Part shown: in pieces, positions 46,283 through 54,843 of the stretch
Numbering within the stretch: position 1 is the stretch's first letter
Layout of the letters: every line of letters starts with the position of its first letter
Assembly (NCBI GenBank): GCA_900467745.1
Contig: UBQW01000004.1
Span: forward strand, 1 to 64,000
Direction of reading: 5' to 3'
Length of the DNA stretch: 64,000 nucleotides
DNA from: Hyphomicrobiales bacterium
Lineage (GTDB): Bacteria > Pseudomonadota > Alphaproteobacteria > Rhizobiales > Rhizobiaceae
The notes under the pieces: generated by a model
The model's input: only the letters and a program-made list of their open reading frames with translations
Database searches by the model: none
What the model was told of the DNA's origin: nothing
Made by a program: the position numbers and the translations under genes

Positions 46283-47586
46283 GCAGCATGTCCGATCATC
46301 TCTTCGACCTTGTCATCCGCAATGTCCGTATCGAGGAAGATGATGCCCTCGTAGATATCGCCGTGCGTGATGGCCTGATCGCCGCGATCGAGCAGAGTTT
46401 CAGCTGCGATGCTGTCACGAGCTTCGACGGGAAAGGAAACTTCGCCTTCGGCGGTTTCGTCGATACGCATGTGCATCTTGACAAGGCCTGCATCCTCGAT
46501 CGCTGCTCGATCTGCGAGGGAACGCTTACCGAAGCGGTGCGCGAGACAGCACGCGCAAAGCCCGGCTTCACCGAGGAGGACGTTTACGAGCGAGCCGCCC
46601 GCGTCGTCGAGAAGGCAATCGCGCATGGCACGGTGCGGATGCGGACCTTCGTCGAGATCGATCCCCGCGCCGGCTTTCGCTCCCTTGAGGCGATCAAGCG
46701 CATCAGGGCGGATTACGCCTTTGCGATCGACATCGAGATCTGCGCCTTCGCGCAGGACGGCCTCACCAATGAGCCCGAAACCCTGGTCATGCTCGACGCA
46801 GCGCTCGCCGGCGGCGCCGATCTCATCGGTGGCTGCCCCTACACCGACCCCGATCCCGAAGCCCACATCGCGAGGATCTTCGAACTCGCGGTGAAACACG
46901 ACGTCGCCGTCGATTTTCACCTCGACTTCAGCCTTGACCCCAACAGAACCGACCTGCCCGCCGTCATCGCCGCCACGAAACTCCGCGGCTGGCAAGGCCG
47001 GGTCTCGATCGGCCACGTCACCAACCTCTCGGCATTGCCGGAGGCATCGGTCATCGAGATTGCGAAGAACCTCTCCGAGGAAGGGATCGCCCTCACCGTG
47101 CTGCCGGCCACCGATCTCTTCCTCAACGGTCGCGGCCAGGACCATCTGGTGCCACGTGGCGTCGCTCCCGCCCATATCCTCGCGGCACATGGTGTCGTCA
47201 CCTCAGTTGCAACCAACAACGTACTCAACCCCTTCACGCCCTATGGCGATGCGTCGTTGATCCGGATGGCCAATCTCTATGCCAACGTCGCCCAGCTCTC
47301 GCGCGACGCGGATATCGCGCAAGTATTCGATATGGTCGGAGTATCAGCCGCCCGCCAGCTCGGCGTTCCCTACGGCCTTGCGGTGGGCAACGAGGCGACG
47401 ATCATTCTCGTCGACGCAGCCGGGCCGAAGGCGGCCCTGCGCGAAATCGGCAGGATCGTCGCCGGCTGGAAAGGCGGCCGGCAGAGTTTTCACAATGGCG
47501 ACCCGCAAGTTCACAAACCGCATCGACAGTGCGATTATCCAAATCAAGCAATAACTTGCATGACGAAGCTCAGCGATCCGGTATAG
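46279..47586 (+). CDS. Amidohydrolase of the cytosine deaminase family (2), metal Asp replaced by Asn
   Basis: 435 residues; its ATG overlaps the previous stop (ATGA), with a second ATG at 46288. It has HVH at residues 64-66, His214 (VDFHLDF) and His246 (SIGHVTNLS), but the position of the metal-binding Asp reads ATNNVLNPFTPYGD, so Asn313-Asn314 replace the Asp pair of cytosine deaminase. This may define a subfamily with altered chemistry. The last 30 or so residues, from HNGDPQ on, are not typical of the family. Transport and hydrolysis genes here are tightly coupled. Confidence 0.83.
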   Translation: MSSMSDHLFDLVIRNVRIEEDDALVDIAVRDGLIAAIEQSFSCDAVTSFDGKGNFAFGGFVDTHVHLDKACILDRCSICEGTLTEAVRETARAKPGFTEEDVYERAARVVEKAIAHGTVRMRTFVEIDPRAGFRSLEAIKRIRADYAFAIDIEICAFAQDGLTNEPETLVMLDAALAGGADLIGGCPYTDPDPEAHIARIFELAVKHDVAVDFHLDFSLDPNRTDLPAVIAATKLRGWQGRVSIGHVTNLSALPEASVIEIAKNLSEEGIALTVLPATDLFLNGRGQDHLVPRGVAPAHILAAHGVVTSVATNNVLNPFTPYGDASLIRMANLYANVAQLSRDADIAQVFDMVGVSAARQLGVPYGLAVGNEATIILVDAAGPKAALREIGRIVAGWKGGRQSFHNGDPQVHKPHRQCDYPNQAITCMTKLSDPV

Positions 47587-47622
47587 ATGGTGATCATCTA
47601 ATCAACAGCAGCCGGACCTCCC

Positions 47623-48564
47623 GTGGATCAGATACTCGCCATTCGAACATTTGTCCGCGTCGCCGAGGCCGGCTCGTTTGCCAAAGCTGCGGACACGCTG
47701 AACCTGCCCCGCTCCTCCGTCAGCAAACTCGTGCAGGATCTTGAGGGGCATCTCGGGACCAAGCTGGTCGAGCGCACCACGCGTTCGGTCACGATGACCA
47801 CGGAGGGTGTGGCCTATCACGAGCGCGCGCTGAAGCTGCTCGCCGATCTTGATGACATGGACGGTACGGTCGCCGGCTCCCGCAGCGCGCCCAAGGGAAA
47901 GTTGCGCGTCGATATCGGCTCCGTTCTGGCAAACCAGATCCTCATCCCCGCGCTTTCCGACTTTCAGCACCAGTATCCTGATATCGACCTCATGCTCGGC
48001 GTCAGCGATAGACCCGCCGACCTCGTGAGTGAGGGGATCGATTGTGTCATCCGCGGCGGGGCGCTGGGTGACTCATCGATGAAGGCGCGGAAACTGTGCG
48101 AGTTGGACTACGTCATTTGCGCGTCACCCAGCTATCTGGATGGTCTCCAGTTGCCGGAGCGGCCGGAGGATATCGAGAAGCATCGGATCGTCAGCTACTT
48201 CTCCGCCTCATCCGGAAAGCGATTTCCATTGCGGTTTCAACGCGGCGATGAGCGAAGCGAATATCTCCCGACTTCCAGCGGCATTTCCGTCAACGAGAGC
48301 ACCGCGCATTTGAATGCGCTGCTGTCGGGACTGGGGATCGGCCAGAGCTTCGGCTTTCTCGCAAGACCGCACTTCGAGAGCAGCGCGCTGGTCGAACTGT
48401 TGCCTGAGTGGAAGCCGGACAATCATCCGCTGCACCTCGTCTACCCAGCCGACCGTTTTCCAAACCCGCGGCTGCGCGCCTTCACGGAGTGGGCGGCGAA
48501 AGTATTCGAAGCCGTCGATGCCAGACGCAATGTGACGACGGAGACCATCCATCCCCATGGATAA
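47623..48564 (+). CDS. LysR-family transcriptional regulator
   Basis: 313 residues from a GTG at 47623. The winged helix is MDQILAIRTFVRVAEAGSFAKAADTLNLPRSSVSKLVQDLE, followed by a standard effector domain. It belongs to the branch often found beside SDR and quinone-reductase genes. It precedes the SDR, oxidoreductase and epoxide-hydrolase genes by 167 bases on the same strand, so it may control them, though LysR targets are more often divergent. No convincing ribosome site is seen. Confidence 0.87.
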   Translation: MDQILAIRTFVRVAEAGSFAKAADTLNLPRSSVSKLVQDLEGHLGTKLVERTTRSVTMTTEGVAYHERALKLLADLDDMDGTVAGSRSAPKGKLRVDIGSVLANQILIPALSDFQHQYPDIDLMLGVSDRPADLVSEGIDCVIRGGALGDSSMKARKLCELDYVICASPSYLDGLQLPERPEDIEKHRIVSYFSASSGKRFPLRFQRGDERSEYLPTSSGISVNESTAHLNALLSGLGIGQSFGFLARPHFESSALVELLPEWKPDNHPLHLVYPADRFPNPRLRAFTEWAAKVFEAVDARRNVTTETIHPHG

Positions 48565-48731
48565 TGTCTCCACCCTGAGCGGCTTCTCGCCGCAAAGCTG
48601 ACGAACTAACTTCTCCTCATCGGACGGCGACGAGGCCAACAGCCAACGCCACCTCCCGAACAGTTTCAGAATTTCAACAGGCCGCGCATTCGGGCTGAAC
48701 CCTTTCGCGCGCCCAGCATCAGGAGAGTAAA

Positions 48732-49487
48732 ATGACCAACAGACTTGAAAACAAGATCGCCGTCGTCACCGGAGCAACCAGCGGCATCGGCCTCTCGACC
48801 GCCAAGCTCTTCGCCGCCGAAGGCGCTCGCGTCTACATCACCGGCCGCCGCAAGGATGCGCTCGATAAGGCAGTGGCCGAGATCGGCCATGGCGCGGTTG
48901 GCGTACAGGCCGACTCCTCGAGCAATGCTGATCTCGACAAGCTGTTCGCCCAGGTGAAGGCGGAACAGGGTCGCCTTGACGCCCTCGTCGTAAACGCCGG
49001 CGGCGGCAGCATGCTTCCGCTTGGCCAGATCACCGAGGAGCAGGTCGACGACACCTTCGGCCGCAACGTGAAGGCCGTGATCTTCACGGTGCAGAAAGCT
49101 CTTCCGCTGCTCGGCAAGGGCTCGTCGGTCGTTCTGACCGGCTCGACCGCAGGGACCGAAGGCACCGCCGCCTTCTCCGTCTACTCCGCCTCCAAGGCCG
49201 CCGTCCGCAACCTCGCCCGCTCCTGGGCGCTTGATCTCAAGGGCACCGGCATCCGCGTCAACGTCGTCTCGCCCGGCGCCACACGCACCCCTGGCCTCGT
49301 CGAGCTTGCCGGCGACGACAAGGAGCAGCAGCAGGGCCTGCTCGACTATCTCGCCTCGCGCATCCCGCTCGGCCGCGTCGGTGAGTCCGAGGAGATCGCC
49401 AAGGCAACTCTGTTCCTCGCTTCCGACGACGCAAGCTTCGTCAACGGCGCCGAGCTCTTCGCAGACGGTGGTCAGGCCCAGGTCTAA
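48732..49487 (+). CDS. Short-chain dehydrogenase/reductase (classical, 251 aa)
   Basis: An AGGAG ribosome site precedes the ATG. Motifs: TGATSGIG at residues 13-20, [10 protein letters not shown], catalytic [10 protein letters not shown], and the C-terminal [15 protein letters not shown]. This is the size of classical NAD(P)-dependent SDRs. It heads a run of small redox genes (quinone-oxidoreductase-like, ABM monooxygenase) behind the LysR regulator. It may belong to a response to reactive carbonyls or xenobiotics. Substrate unknown. Confidence 0.9.
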   Translation: MTNRLENKIAVVTGATSGIGLSTAKLFAAEGARVYITGRRKDALDKAVAEIGHGAVGVQADSSSNADLDKLFAQVKAEQGRLDALVVNAGGGSMLPLGQITEEQVDDTFGRNVKAVIFTVQKALPLLGKGSSVVLTGSTAGTEGTAAFSVYSASKAAVRNLARSWALDLKGTGIRVNVVSPGATRTPGLVELAGDDKEQQQGLLDYLASRIPLGRVGESEEIAKATLFLASDDASFVNGAELFADGGQAQV

Positions 49488-49497
49488 CCGCAAAACA

Positions 49498-49518
49498 GGA
49501 GCGGCGAACAGCCGCTCC
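49498..49518 (+). other. Intercistronic hairpin between SDR and oxidoreductase genes
   Basis: GGAGCGGC (49498-49505) pairs with GCCGCTCC (49511-49518) around a 5-base loop; no U run follows. It begins 11 bases after the SDR stop and ends 15 bases before the next ribosome site. It may be a message-stabilising element or partial terminator. Confidence 0.45.
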
Positions 49519-49545
49519 ACTTCTCATTCTCAAGGAGAGCTCGCG

Positions 49546-50547
49546 ATGCGTGCCGCAGTCTATTTCAAGCATGGCAAGCCTGAGGACGTTCTTCAGGCCG
49601 TCGATGTCGAAGATCCCAAGCATCCAGACCACAACGAAGTGCTGATCCGGGTACTTCTCCGGCCGGTCCACCACGGCGACCTTCTCGGTATAGCAGGACG
49701 CTACCAGCCGGGAGCAACGTTGCCGAAAGAGGGCGTGCGCGTCGGCTTCGAAGGCTACGGCATCGTCGAGGAAGCGGGCAGTGGCGTCGATCTGAAGCCA
49801 GGCACCCGCGTCGCCTTCTTCCCCGGCCGAGGCGCGTGGAGCGAAAAGGCAATCGTCTCGGCCGAATACGTCACCGAAATCCCCGATAACGTATCGGACG
49901 AAGCCGCAGCACAGCTGCACGTCAATCCGCTGACGACCGCACTCCTTTTGCGGGCCGTCGAGACATCCGGCGCGAAGCCGGGCCGCGACGTCGTCGTTCT
50001 CACCGCCGCAGGCTCGGCGGTCGCCAGACTGGTGATCGGACTGCTTCTCGATCGCGGCTTCGACGTCGTGGGTGTCGTCCGGCGCGAAGCCGGCGTGAAC
50101 GAGCTCAACGTTGTGTTTCCGGATCTCCCGGTGGTTTCCACAGACAAGCCGGGCTGGCAGGACAAGGTCGTTGCGGCTGCCGACGGCCATCCCATCGGCG
50201 TCGTGCTCGACCCTGTTGGCGGCGAGACGGCCAGTGCGGCGGTCGGCCTGCTTGCCCAAGGCGGTAGCCTGGTCTCCTACGGCGACCTTTCCGGACAGCC
50301 GATCTCGGTCCCCGCGCTTTACTTTTCGACACGTGACATCCGGCTGTCGGGCGTGACGGTCGGTCGATGGGCGGGCTTGCCCGTAGACGTCCGCAGAGCC
50401 GATCTGAAGCTCGCGCTTGAGCTCGCAGCCGGCAAGCCGGAGCTCTTTCAGGTCGAGCAGAACTTCGATCTCGCAGATGTCGGCAAGGCTGCCGCGCTTG
50501 TCGAGAAGCCAGGCAGATCCGGCACGGTTCTGATCGCGTCACGCTAG
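49546..50547 (+). CDS. Zinc-independent quinone oxidoreductase-like protein (MDR superfamily)
   Basis: 333 residues with an AAGGAG ribosome site. GroES-like N-terminal part (MRAAVYFKHGKPEDVLQAVD, VLIRVLLRPVHHGDLLGIAG) and a nucleotide-binding domain with VVLTAAGSAVARLVIGLLL, followed by VVLDPVGGETASAAVGLL. The zinc-binding cysteines of alcohol dehydrogenases are absent. Such proteins reduce quinones or enones with NADPH, in the cytosol. It lies between an SDR and an ABM monooxygenase, in a likely redox or detoxification operon. Confidence 0.87.
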   Translation: MRAAVYFKHGKPEDVLQAVDVEDPKHPDHNEVLIRVLLRPVHHGDLLGIAGRYQPGATLPKEGVRVGFEGYGIVEEAGSGVDLKPGTRVAFFPGRGAWSEKAIVSAEYVTEIPDNVSDEAAAQLHVNPLTTALLLRAVETSGAKPGRDVVVLTAAGSAVARLVIGLLLDRGFDVVGVVRREAGVNELNVVFPDLPVVSTDKPGWQDKVVAAADGHPIGVVLDPVGGETASAAVGLLAQGGSLVSYGDLSGQPISVPALYFSTRDIRLSGVTVGRWAGLPVDVRRADLKLALELAAGKPELFQVEQNFDLADVGKAAALVEKPGRSGTVLIASR

Positions 50548-50592
50548 GCGCGACGCATCCCAAACACACAGTCACCCAAAGGAGAAACGGCC

Positions 50593-50946
50593 ATGGCCGA
50601 CCACGACAAGACACTGCCGACGAACATGCTCGTCAGCGCCTATTATCGCGTTCACCCTGACGATCGGCAGACCTTCATCGACGCGGTGATCCCTGACATG
50701 AAGGCGGCAACTGAGATCGACGGGTGCGTCTTCTACGCCTTCGCACAGGATCTGACAGATCCGAACACCTTCCACCTTGTCGAGGGCTGGAGAGACGAAG
50801 CCGCCTACGAAGCGCACGAGAACTCGCCGATCTTCCTCGAGGCTCTGAGCACTGTCGTGAAGAATGTCCGAATCCTCGACCGACAGGGTATCCGCTACGA
50901 TGTCGCAAAGCAGCACATCGATGACCCGCGCGGCCGCGTCTCCTGA
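50593..50946 (+). CDS. ABM-domain monooxygenase (antibiotic biosynthesis monooxygenase family)
   Basis: 117 residues with an AAAGGAG ribosome site. It shows the ferredoxin-like ABM fold: VSAYYRVHPDDRQTFIDAV, then GCVFYAFAQDLTDPNTFHLVEGWRDEAAYEAHENSP. Members act as cofactor-free oxygenases on quinones or as quinol-handling proteins such as YgiN. The downstream epoxide hydrolase starts 96 bases later. A role in quinone turnover beside the oxidoreductase gene is a reasonable inference. Confidence 0.85.
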   Translation: MADHDKTLPTNMLVSAYYRVHPDDRQTFIDAVIPDMKAATEIDGCVFYAFAQDLTDPNTFHLVEGWRDEAAYEAHENSPIFLEALSTVVKNVRILDRQGIRYDVAKQHIDDPRGRVS

Positions 50947-51041
50947 CGCCATCGGGATCGGATCGCGCCCCCCAGCGGACGCCTCCGATCCCGAAACGCT
51001 TGAGAGCGGGCTCAAACAGCAATCAAATCGAGGAATAAGAA

Positions 51042-52310
51042 ATGACCGCCCCATCGACCGTCGCAACGCGCCGACGCATCCTTCAGTTCGCCCTTGCAGC
51101 ACCTGCCGTTGCGTCGCTGGCATCCCAGGCGATTGCGGCGCAAGCGGAACCAATGCTTTCACCGGCAACCGACGCGGTGACGCCTTTCAAGGTGTCCGTT
51201 CCGCAGGCCGCGATCGACGATCTGAAGCGCCGTCTCAAGAATACGCGATGGCCCGATCAGGAAATCGTCTCGGACTGGTCGCAAGGCGTTCCGCTCCACA
51301 AGGCTAAGTCTTTGATCGCCTATTGGGAGCGCAAATATGATTGGCGGAAATTCGAGAAGCGTATCAATGCGTTTCCGCAGTTTCGCACCCGCATCGATGG
51401 GCTCGGTATCCACTTCATCCATATGAAATCGAAGCATGAGAACGCCCTCCCGATCATTCTGACGCATGGATGGCCAGGATCGGTCGTCGAGTTCCTCAAG
51501 GTCATCGGCCCCCTCACCGACCCTACCGCGCACGGCGGCTCGGCTGAGGACGCTTTCCATGTCGTCATTCCGTCACAGCCCGGCTTCGGCTTTTCCGACA
51601 AGCCGGCCTCGGAAGGATGGACTGTCGTTCGGACCGCCAATGCCTGGGCCACGCTGATGAAGCGCCTCGGCTACGACAGGTGGGTCGCGCAGGGCGGAGA
51701 TTGGGGATCGGGCGTGACCCATGCGCTCGGACATGTCCGCCCCGAAGGGCTGGTGGCAGCCCATGTGAACTGGCCGCTGGTCTTTCCGGAGAAATTGCCC
51801 AAGAAACCGACGCCCGAGGAAAAGGCCGCGATGGATGCGGCGATGAAGTTCGCGAACGATCAGTTCGGCTACTTCAAGGAGCAGGCGACCCGGCCGCAGA
51901 CGATCGGATATGCGCTCGCGGATTCGCCGGTCGGCCAGGCAACGTGGATCTATGAGAAGTTCCAGGCTTGGACGGACAATCGCGGCGAGCCAGAAGACGC
52001 GCTGACGATCGATGAGATGCTCGATGACATCTCGCTCTACTGGTTTACGGACACGGCCGCCTCGTCCGCCCGCATCTACTGGGAGAACGCCCGCAACGGC
52101 GGCGGCTTCGACGCCGGCCGGATCGAACTCCCGATGGCAGCCTCGATCTTTCCGAAGGAGATCTACCGCGCGCCGAAGGCATGGGCCGAAGCCCACTGGC
52201 CGAACCTGTTTTACTGGAACGAGGTCGACAAGGGCGGTCACTTCGCCGCATTCGAGCAACCCGACCTCTTCGCGCAGGAAATGCGCAAGGCCTTCAAATC
52301 CATCCGCTGA
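51042..52310 (+). CDS. Epoxide hydrolase-family protein with twin-arginine leader (1)
   Basis: 422 residues with a GAGGAA ribosome site. A leader TRRRILQFALAAPAVASLAS precedes the epoxide hydrolase N-terminal domain (about 45-155) and an alpha/beta hydrolase domain. HGWPGS at 142-147 forms the oxyanion site, Asp220 in GGDWGS is the nucleophile, and a late GGHFAAFEQPD carries the base. Known members open epoxides to diols. The leader suggests Tat export to the periplasm, which is uncommon. It is closely related to the protein at 52928-54211. Confidence 0.87.
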   Translation: MTAPSTVATRRRILQFALAAPAVASLASQAIAAQAEPMLSPATDAVTPFKVSVPQAAIDDLKRRLKNTRWPDQEIVSDWSQGVPLHKAKSLIAYWERKYDWRKFEKRINAFPQFRTRIDGLGIHFIHMKSKHENALPIILTHGWPGSVVEFLKVIGPLTDPTAHGGSAEDAFHVVIPSQPGFGFSDKPASEGWTVVRTANAWATLMKRLGYDRWVAQGGDWGSGVTHALGHVRPEGLVAAHVNWPLVFPEKLPKKPTPEEKAAMDAAMKFANDQFGYFKEQATRPQTIGYALADSPVGQATWIYEKFQAWTDNRGEPEDALTIDEMLDDISLYWFTDTAASSARIYWENARNGGGFDAGRIELPMAASIFPKEIYRAPKAWAEAHWPNLFYWNEVDKGGHFAAFEQPDLFAQEMRKAFKSIR

Positions 52311-52339
52311 TCCAACTCTAGCAAAGCCAAGGAAACAAC

Positions 52340-52783
52340 ATGTCTACCAACGAAGAAATCATCCGGGAACTCTACCGGACCGCCGAAGTGAAGGATGTGG
52401 CGGCATTCGTCGCTCTCTTCGCCGAGGACGGCTATTTCTGGGATGTATCGGCCGGCGCGAAATATTACGGCGACGATATCGGCAAGACGGTCGATATCTA
52501 CGCCACCGCCTTTCATGACATGCACCGCGAGCTCGGAAACTTCTACGTGACCGACGACGTGGTCATCGTGGAACTGACCCTCAACGGCACCCATACCGGC
52601 CCTCTCGCGCTGGCAGCCGGCACGATCGCCCCGACGGGCAAGGAAATGCACGCACCATGCTGCGACGTCTTCCACCTGAAGGATGGCAAGGTGACGTCCT
52701 TCCATTGCTACACTGCCGCAACGATCATCTTCGGCCAGCTTGGCGTGCTCGGCAACCTCGGCGCGTCGCTCCAGCAAGCGTGA
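52340..52783 (+). CDS. SnoaL/NTF2-like protein
   Basis: 147 residues with an AAGGAAA ribosome site. The cone-shaped NTF2-like fold is suggested by NEEIIRELYRTAEVKDVAAFVALFAEDGYFWDV at the start and a later DVFHLKDGKVTSFHCYTAATII strand. Members bind or isomerise small organic molecules, and some are epoxide hydrolases of the limonene type. It lies between two exported epoxide hydrolase genes, 29 bases after the first, so a linked substrate is possible. Function is not determined. Confidence 0.8.
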   Translation: MSTNEEIIRELYRTAEVKDVAAFVALFAEDGYFWDVSAGAKYYGDDIGKTVDIYATAFHDMHRELGNFYVTDDVVIVELTLNGTHTGPLALAAGTIAPTGKEMHAPCCDVFHLKDGKVTSFHCYTAATIIFGQLGVLGNLGASLQQA

Positions 52784-52927
52784 AGCGGCTGCGGCCGGTT
52801 TCGAAAAGCCGCGGCGCATTCTGATCATCCATGCTGATGGATTGTATCTCCCTGCGCCGCCGCTTCTGCGCTGGTCGCCTGCCGCCTAGATCAAGGCATG
52901 TCTTTGAACCCCAGAATGGAAATGACG

Positions 52928-54211
52928 ATGAACGATGTGAACCCTGATAGCCCCCGCGATATCGACCCTGGCCGCCGGCTGTTCCTTGGCGCTGCGGCGG
53001 CAGTTTCGGCCTTCATGGTGGTCGGTGGAGCGGCGGCGGCAATGCAGTCGACCGGCGGCATGGAGATGCCCGCTGCGACGAATGCCATCGATCCATTCAA
53101 GGTGAAAATCCCGGCCTCAGCAATTGAAGACCTTCGCGCCCGTCTCCGTGCTGCACGCCTGCCAGAAAGGGAAGCCGTCTCCGACTGGTCGCAAGGTGCT
53201 CCCCTGAGTTCGGTCGAGGCGCTGTTGAAATACTGGCGCGACAGCTACGATATGCATCGGCTGGAAAAGCGCCTGAACGCCTACCCACAATTCCGGACCG
53301 AGATAGATGGCTTGGGCATTCACTTCATCCATGTGAAGTCGAAACATGCGAATGCACGGCCACTGGTCCTGACGCATGGATGGCCTGGTTCCGTCGTCGA
53401 ATTCCTCAACGTGATCGGCCCGTTGACCGATCCGACAGCCTACGGCGGCAAAGCCGAGGACGCATTCCACGTCGTTATACCCTCGCTACCGGGCTACGGC
53501 TTTTCCGACAAACCGAAGGAGCCCGGTTGGGGCCTGCCGCGGATCGCGCGAGCATGGGCGCAGTTGATGCAGCGCCTGGGCTACACGCAATATCATGCGC
53601 AAGGTGGCGACTGGGGTGCTGGCGTCACCACATGGATGGCGAAGCAGCATGTAGCCGGACTGAAAGGTATCCACCTTAACCTGCCCCTGCTGTTTCCGCC
53701 GCCGATTGAAGGCACTCCTGATGCGGAAGAGCAGGCATCGATTGCCCAACTGGTCGCTTTCGGGACCCATGGCTCCGGCTACGCCAAAATACAATCCACC
53801 CGCCCGCAGACGATTGGCTATGCGCTTGCGGATTCTCCGACCGGTCAAGCGGCCTGGATCTACGAAAAATTCGGAGAATGGACCGATGCGGACCATCATC
53901 CGGAGAAGGAGCTCGGCTACGACCAGATGCTGGATGACATCATGCTCTACTGGCTGACGGACACTGCAGCGTCTTCGGCACGGCTCTACGCCGAAAGCTT
54001 CGATACCGATTTCAGCCCTCAGAAGCTCGATATCCCGGTCGCGGTCAGCGTGTTCCCTGCCGAGCTTTACAGACCTCTGAAGATTTGGGGGGACCGTATG
54101 TACTCAAAGCTGACCTATTGGAACGAGGCCGCGCATGGCGGGCATTTCGCAGCTTTCGAACAGCCTGAGATTTTCACCGACGAACTTCGCAAGGCCTTTG
54201 CGACCATGTGA
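52928..54211 (+). CDS. Epoxide hydrolase-family protein with twin-arginine leader (2)
   Basis: Starts are possible at 52898, 52916, 52922 and 52928; I take 52928 (427 residues), which has GGAAA 7 bases upstream and keeps the leader intact. A Tat leader (GRRLFLGAAAAV, Arg16-Arg17) is followed by the same two domains as the protein at 51042: HGWPGS, GYGFSDKP, nucleophile Asp in GGDWGAG, and GGHFAAFEQPE. The two are clear paralogues, so this is a local duplication with the NTF2-like gene between. Exported epoxide hydrolase activity is inferred. Confidence 0.85.
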   Translation: MNDVNPDSPRDIDPGRRLFLGAAAAVSAFMVVGGAAAAMQSTGGMEMPAATNAIDPFKVKIPASAIEDLRARLRAARLPEREAVSDWSQGAPLSSVEALLKYWRDSYDMHRLEKRLNAYPQFRTEIDGLGIHFIHVKSKHANARPLVLTHGWPGSVVEFLNVIGPLTDPTAYGGKAEDAFHVVIPSLPGYGFSDKPKEPGWGLPRIARAWAQLMQRLGYTQYHAQGGDWGAGVTTWMAKQHVAGLKGIHLNLPLLFPPPIEGTPDAEEQASIAQLVAFGTHGSGYAKIQSTRPQTIGYALADSPTGQAAWIYEKFGEWTDADHHPEKELGYDQMLDDIMLYWLTDTAASSARLYAESFDTDFSPQKLDIPVAVSVFPAELYRPLKIWGDRMYSKLTYWNEAAHGGHFAAFEQPEIFTDELRKAFATM

Positions 54212-54254
54212 GGCGTGAGACGTCAGAGCACTACAACGAGCCGTGTCGAGCGGG

Positions 54255-54276
54255 CGGCGCAAAAAAGTTTGCGCCG
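54255..54276. other. Perfect 9-bp inverted repeat upstream of ECF promoter
   Basis: CGGCGCAAA (54255-54263) and TTTGCGCCG (54268-54276) flank a 4-base AAAG loop. It lies 43 bases after the epoxide hydrolase stop and directly before a GGGAATA element. It could end the upstream transcript, although no U run follows, or it could be a binding site controlling the downstream operon. Confidence 0.5.
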
Positions 54277-54279
54277 TTC

Positions 54280-54307
54280 GGGAATAGAACCTCTGCCCGG
54301 GTGTCTA
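54280..54307 (+). promoter_or_regulatory. ECF sigma-type promoter candidate (GGGAATA-N16-GTCTA)
   Basis: GGGAATA (54280-54286) and GTCTA (54303-54307) are separated by 16 bases and end 28 bases before the DUF305 start codon. A G-G-A-A-T -35 with a GTC-type -10 is typical of ECF sigma factors. An ECF sigma gene is the third gene downstream, so this may be its own promoter. Confidence 0.55.
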
Positions 54308-54335
54308 CCTCAATGTAACAAGAAGGAATAAGCCG

Positions 54336-54827
54336 ATGAACCTTTGGTCCTCCCGAAAGTCGATGGCTCTTGCTGCCACCATTCTCGCAACTGCGGGCGC
54401 CTGCGCCGCCTTCGCCCATGATCCCTCGCAGCACGATCATTCGGCGATGCAGATGGATGACGCCGGTCCTGAGGCGGCCTATCTCGCGGAAAACGACGCG
54501 GCCATGAACAAGATGATGGCGGACATGGAGGTCAAGCCATCAGGCGATGTCGATCGCGACTTCGTGGCGATGATGACGCCCCATCACCAGGGCGCCATCG
54601 AGATGGCGCTCGCCGTCCTCAAGTACGGCAAGAACGAACAGCTCAAGCGCATCGCGCAGGAGATTATTGTGGATCAACAGCAGGAGATCGCAGCGATGAA
54701 GCTTGCGATCGGCGATCCGCTCCCCCCATCCGAAGCGGCCCCAACCCAGGTCGCACCGGAGACTACCCCCACCGGATCCGCGCCCAGCAAGACCATGCAG
54801 GGCATGGACCCCAACATGAAGATGTAA
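54336..54827 (+). CDS. Exported DUF305 protein
   Basis: 163 residues with an AAGGA ribosome site. A signal peptide (cut after AFA, residue 27) precedes a His/Met-rich segment (HDPSQHDHSAMQM), the DUF305 helices with DFVAMMTPHHQGAIEMA at 75-91, and a Pro/Thr-rich tail ending MQGMDPNMKM. DUF305 proteins are periplasmic and several are linked to copper; the Met and His pattern would suit metal binding. It is the first gene behind the ECF-type promoter and is 16 bases from the propeller gene. Confidence 0.85.
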   Translation: MNLWSSRKSMALAATILATAGACAAFAHDPSQHDHSAMQMDDAGPEAAYLAENDAAMNKMMADMEVKPSGDVDRDFVAMMTPHHQGAIEMALAVLKYGKNEQLKRIAQEIIVDQQQEIAAMKLAIGDPLPPSEAAPTQVAPETTPTGSAPSKTMQGMDPNMKM

Positions 54828-54843
54828 CCCAGAGGTCCTCCCA

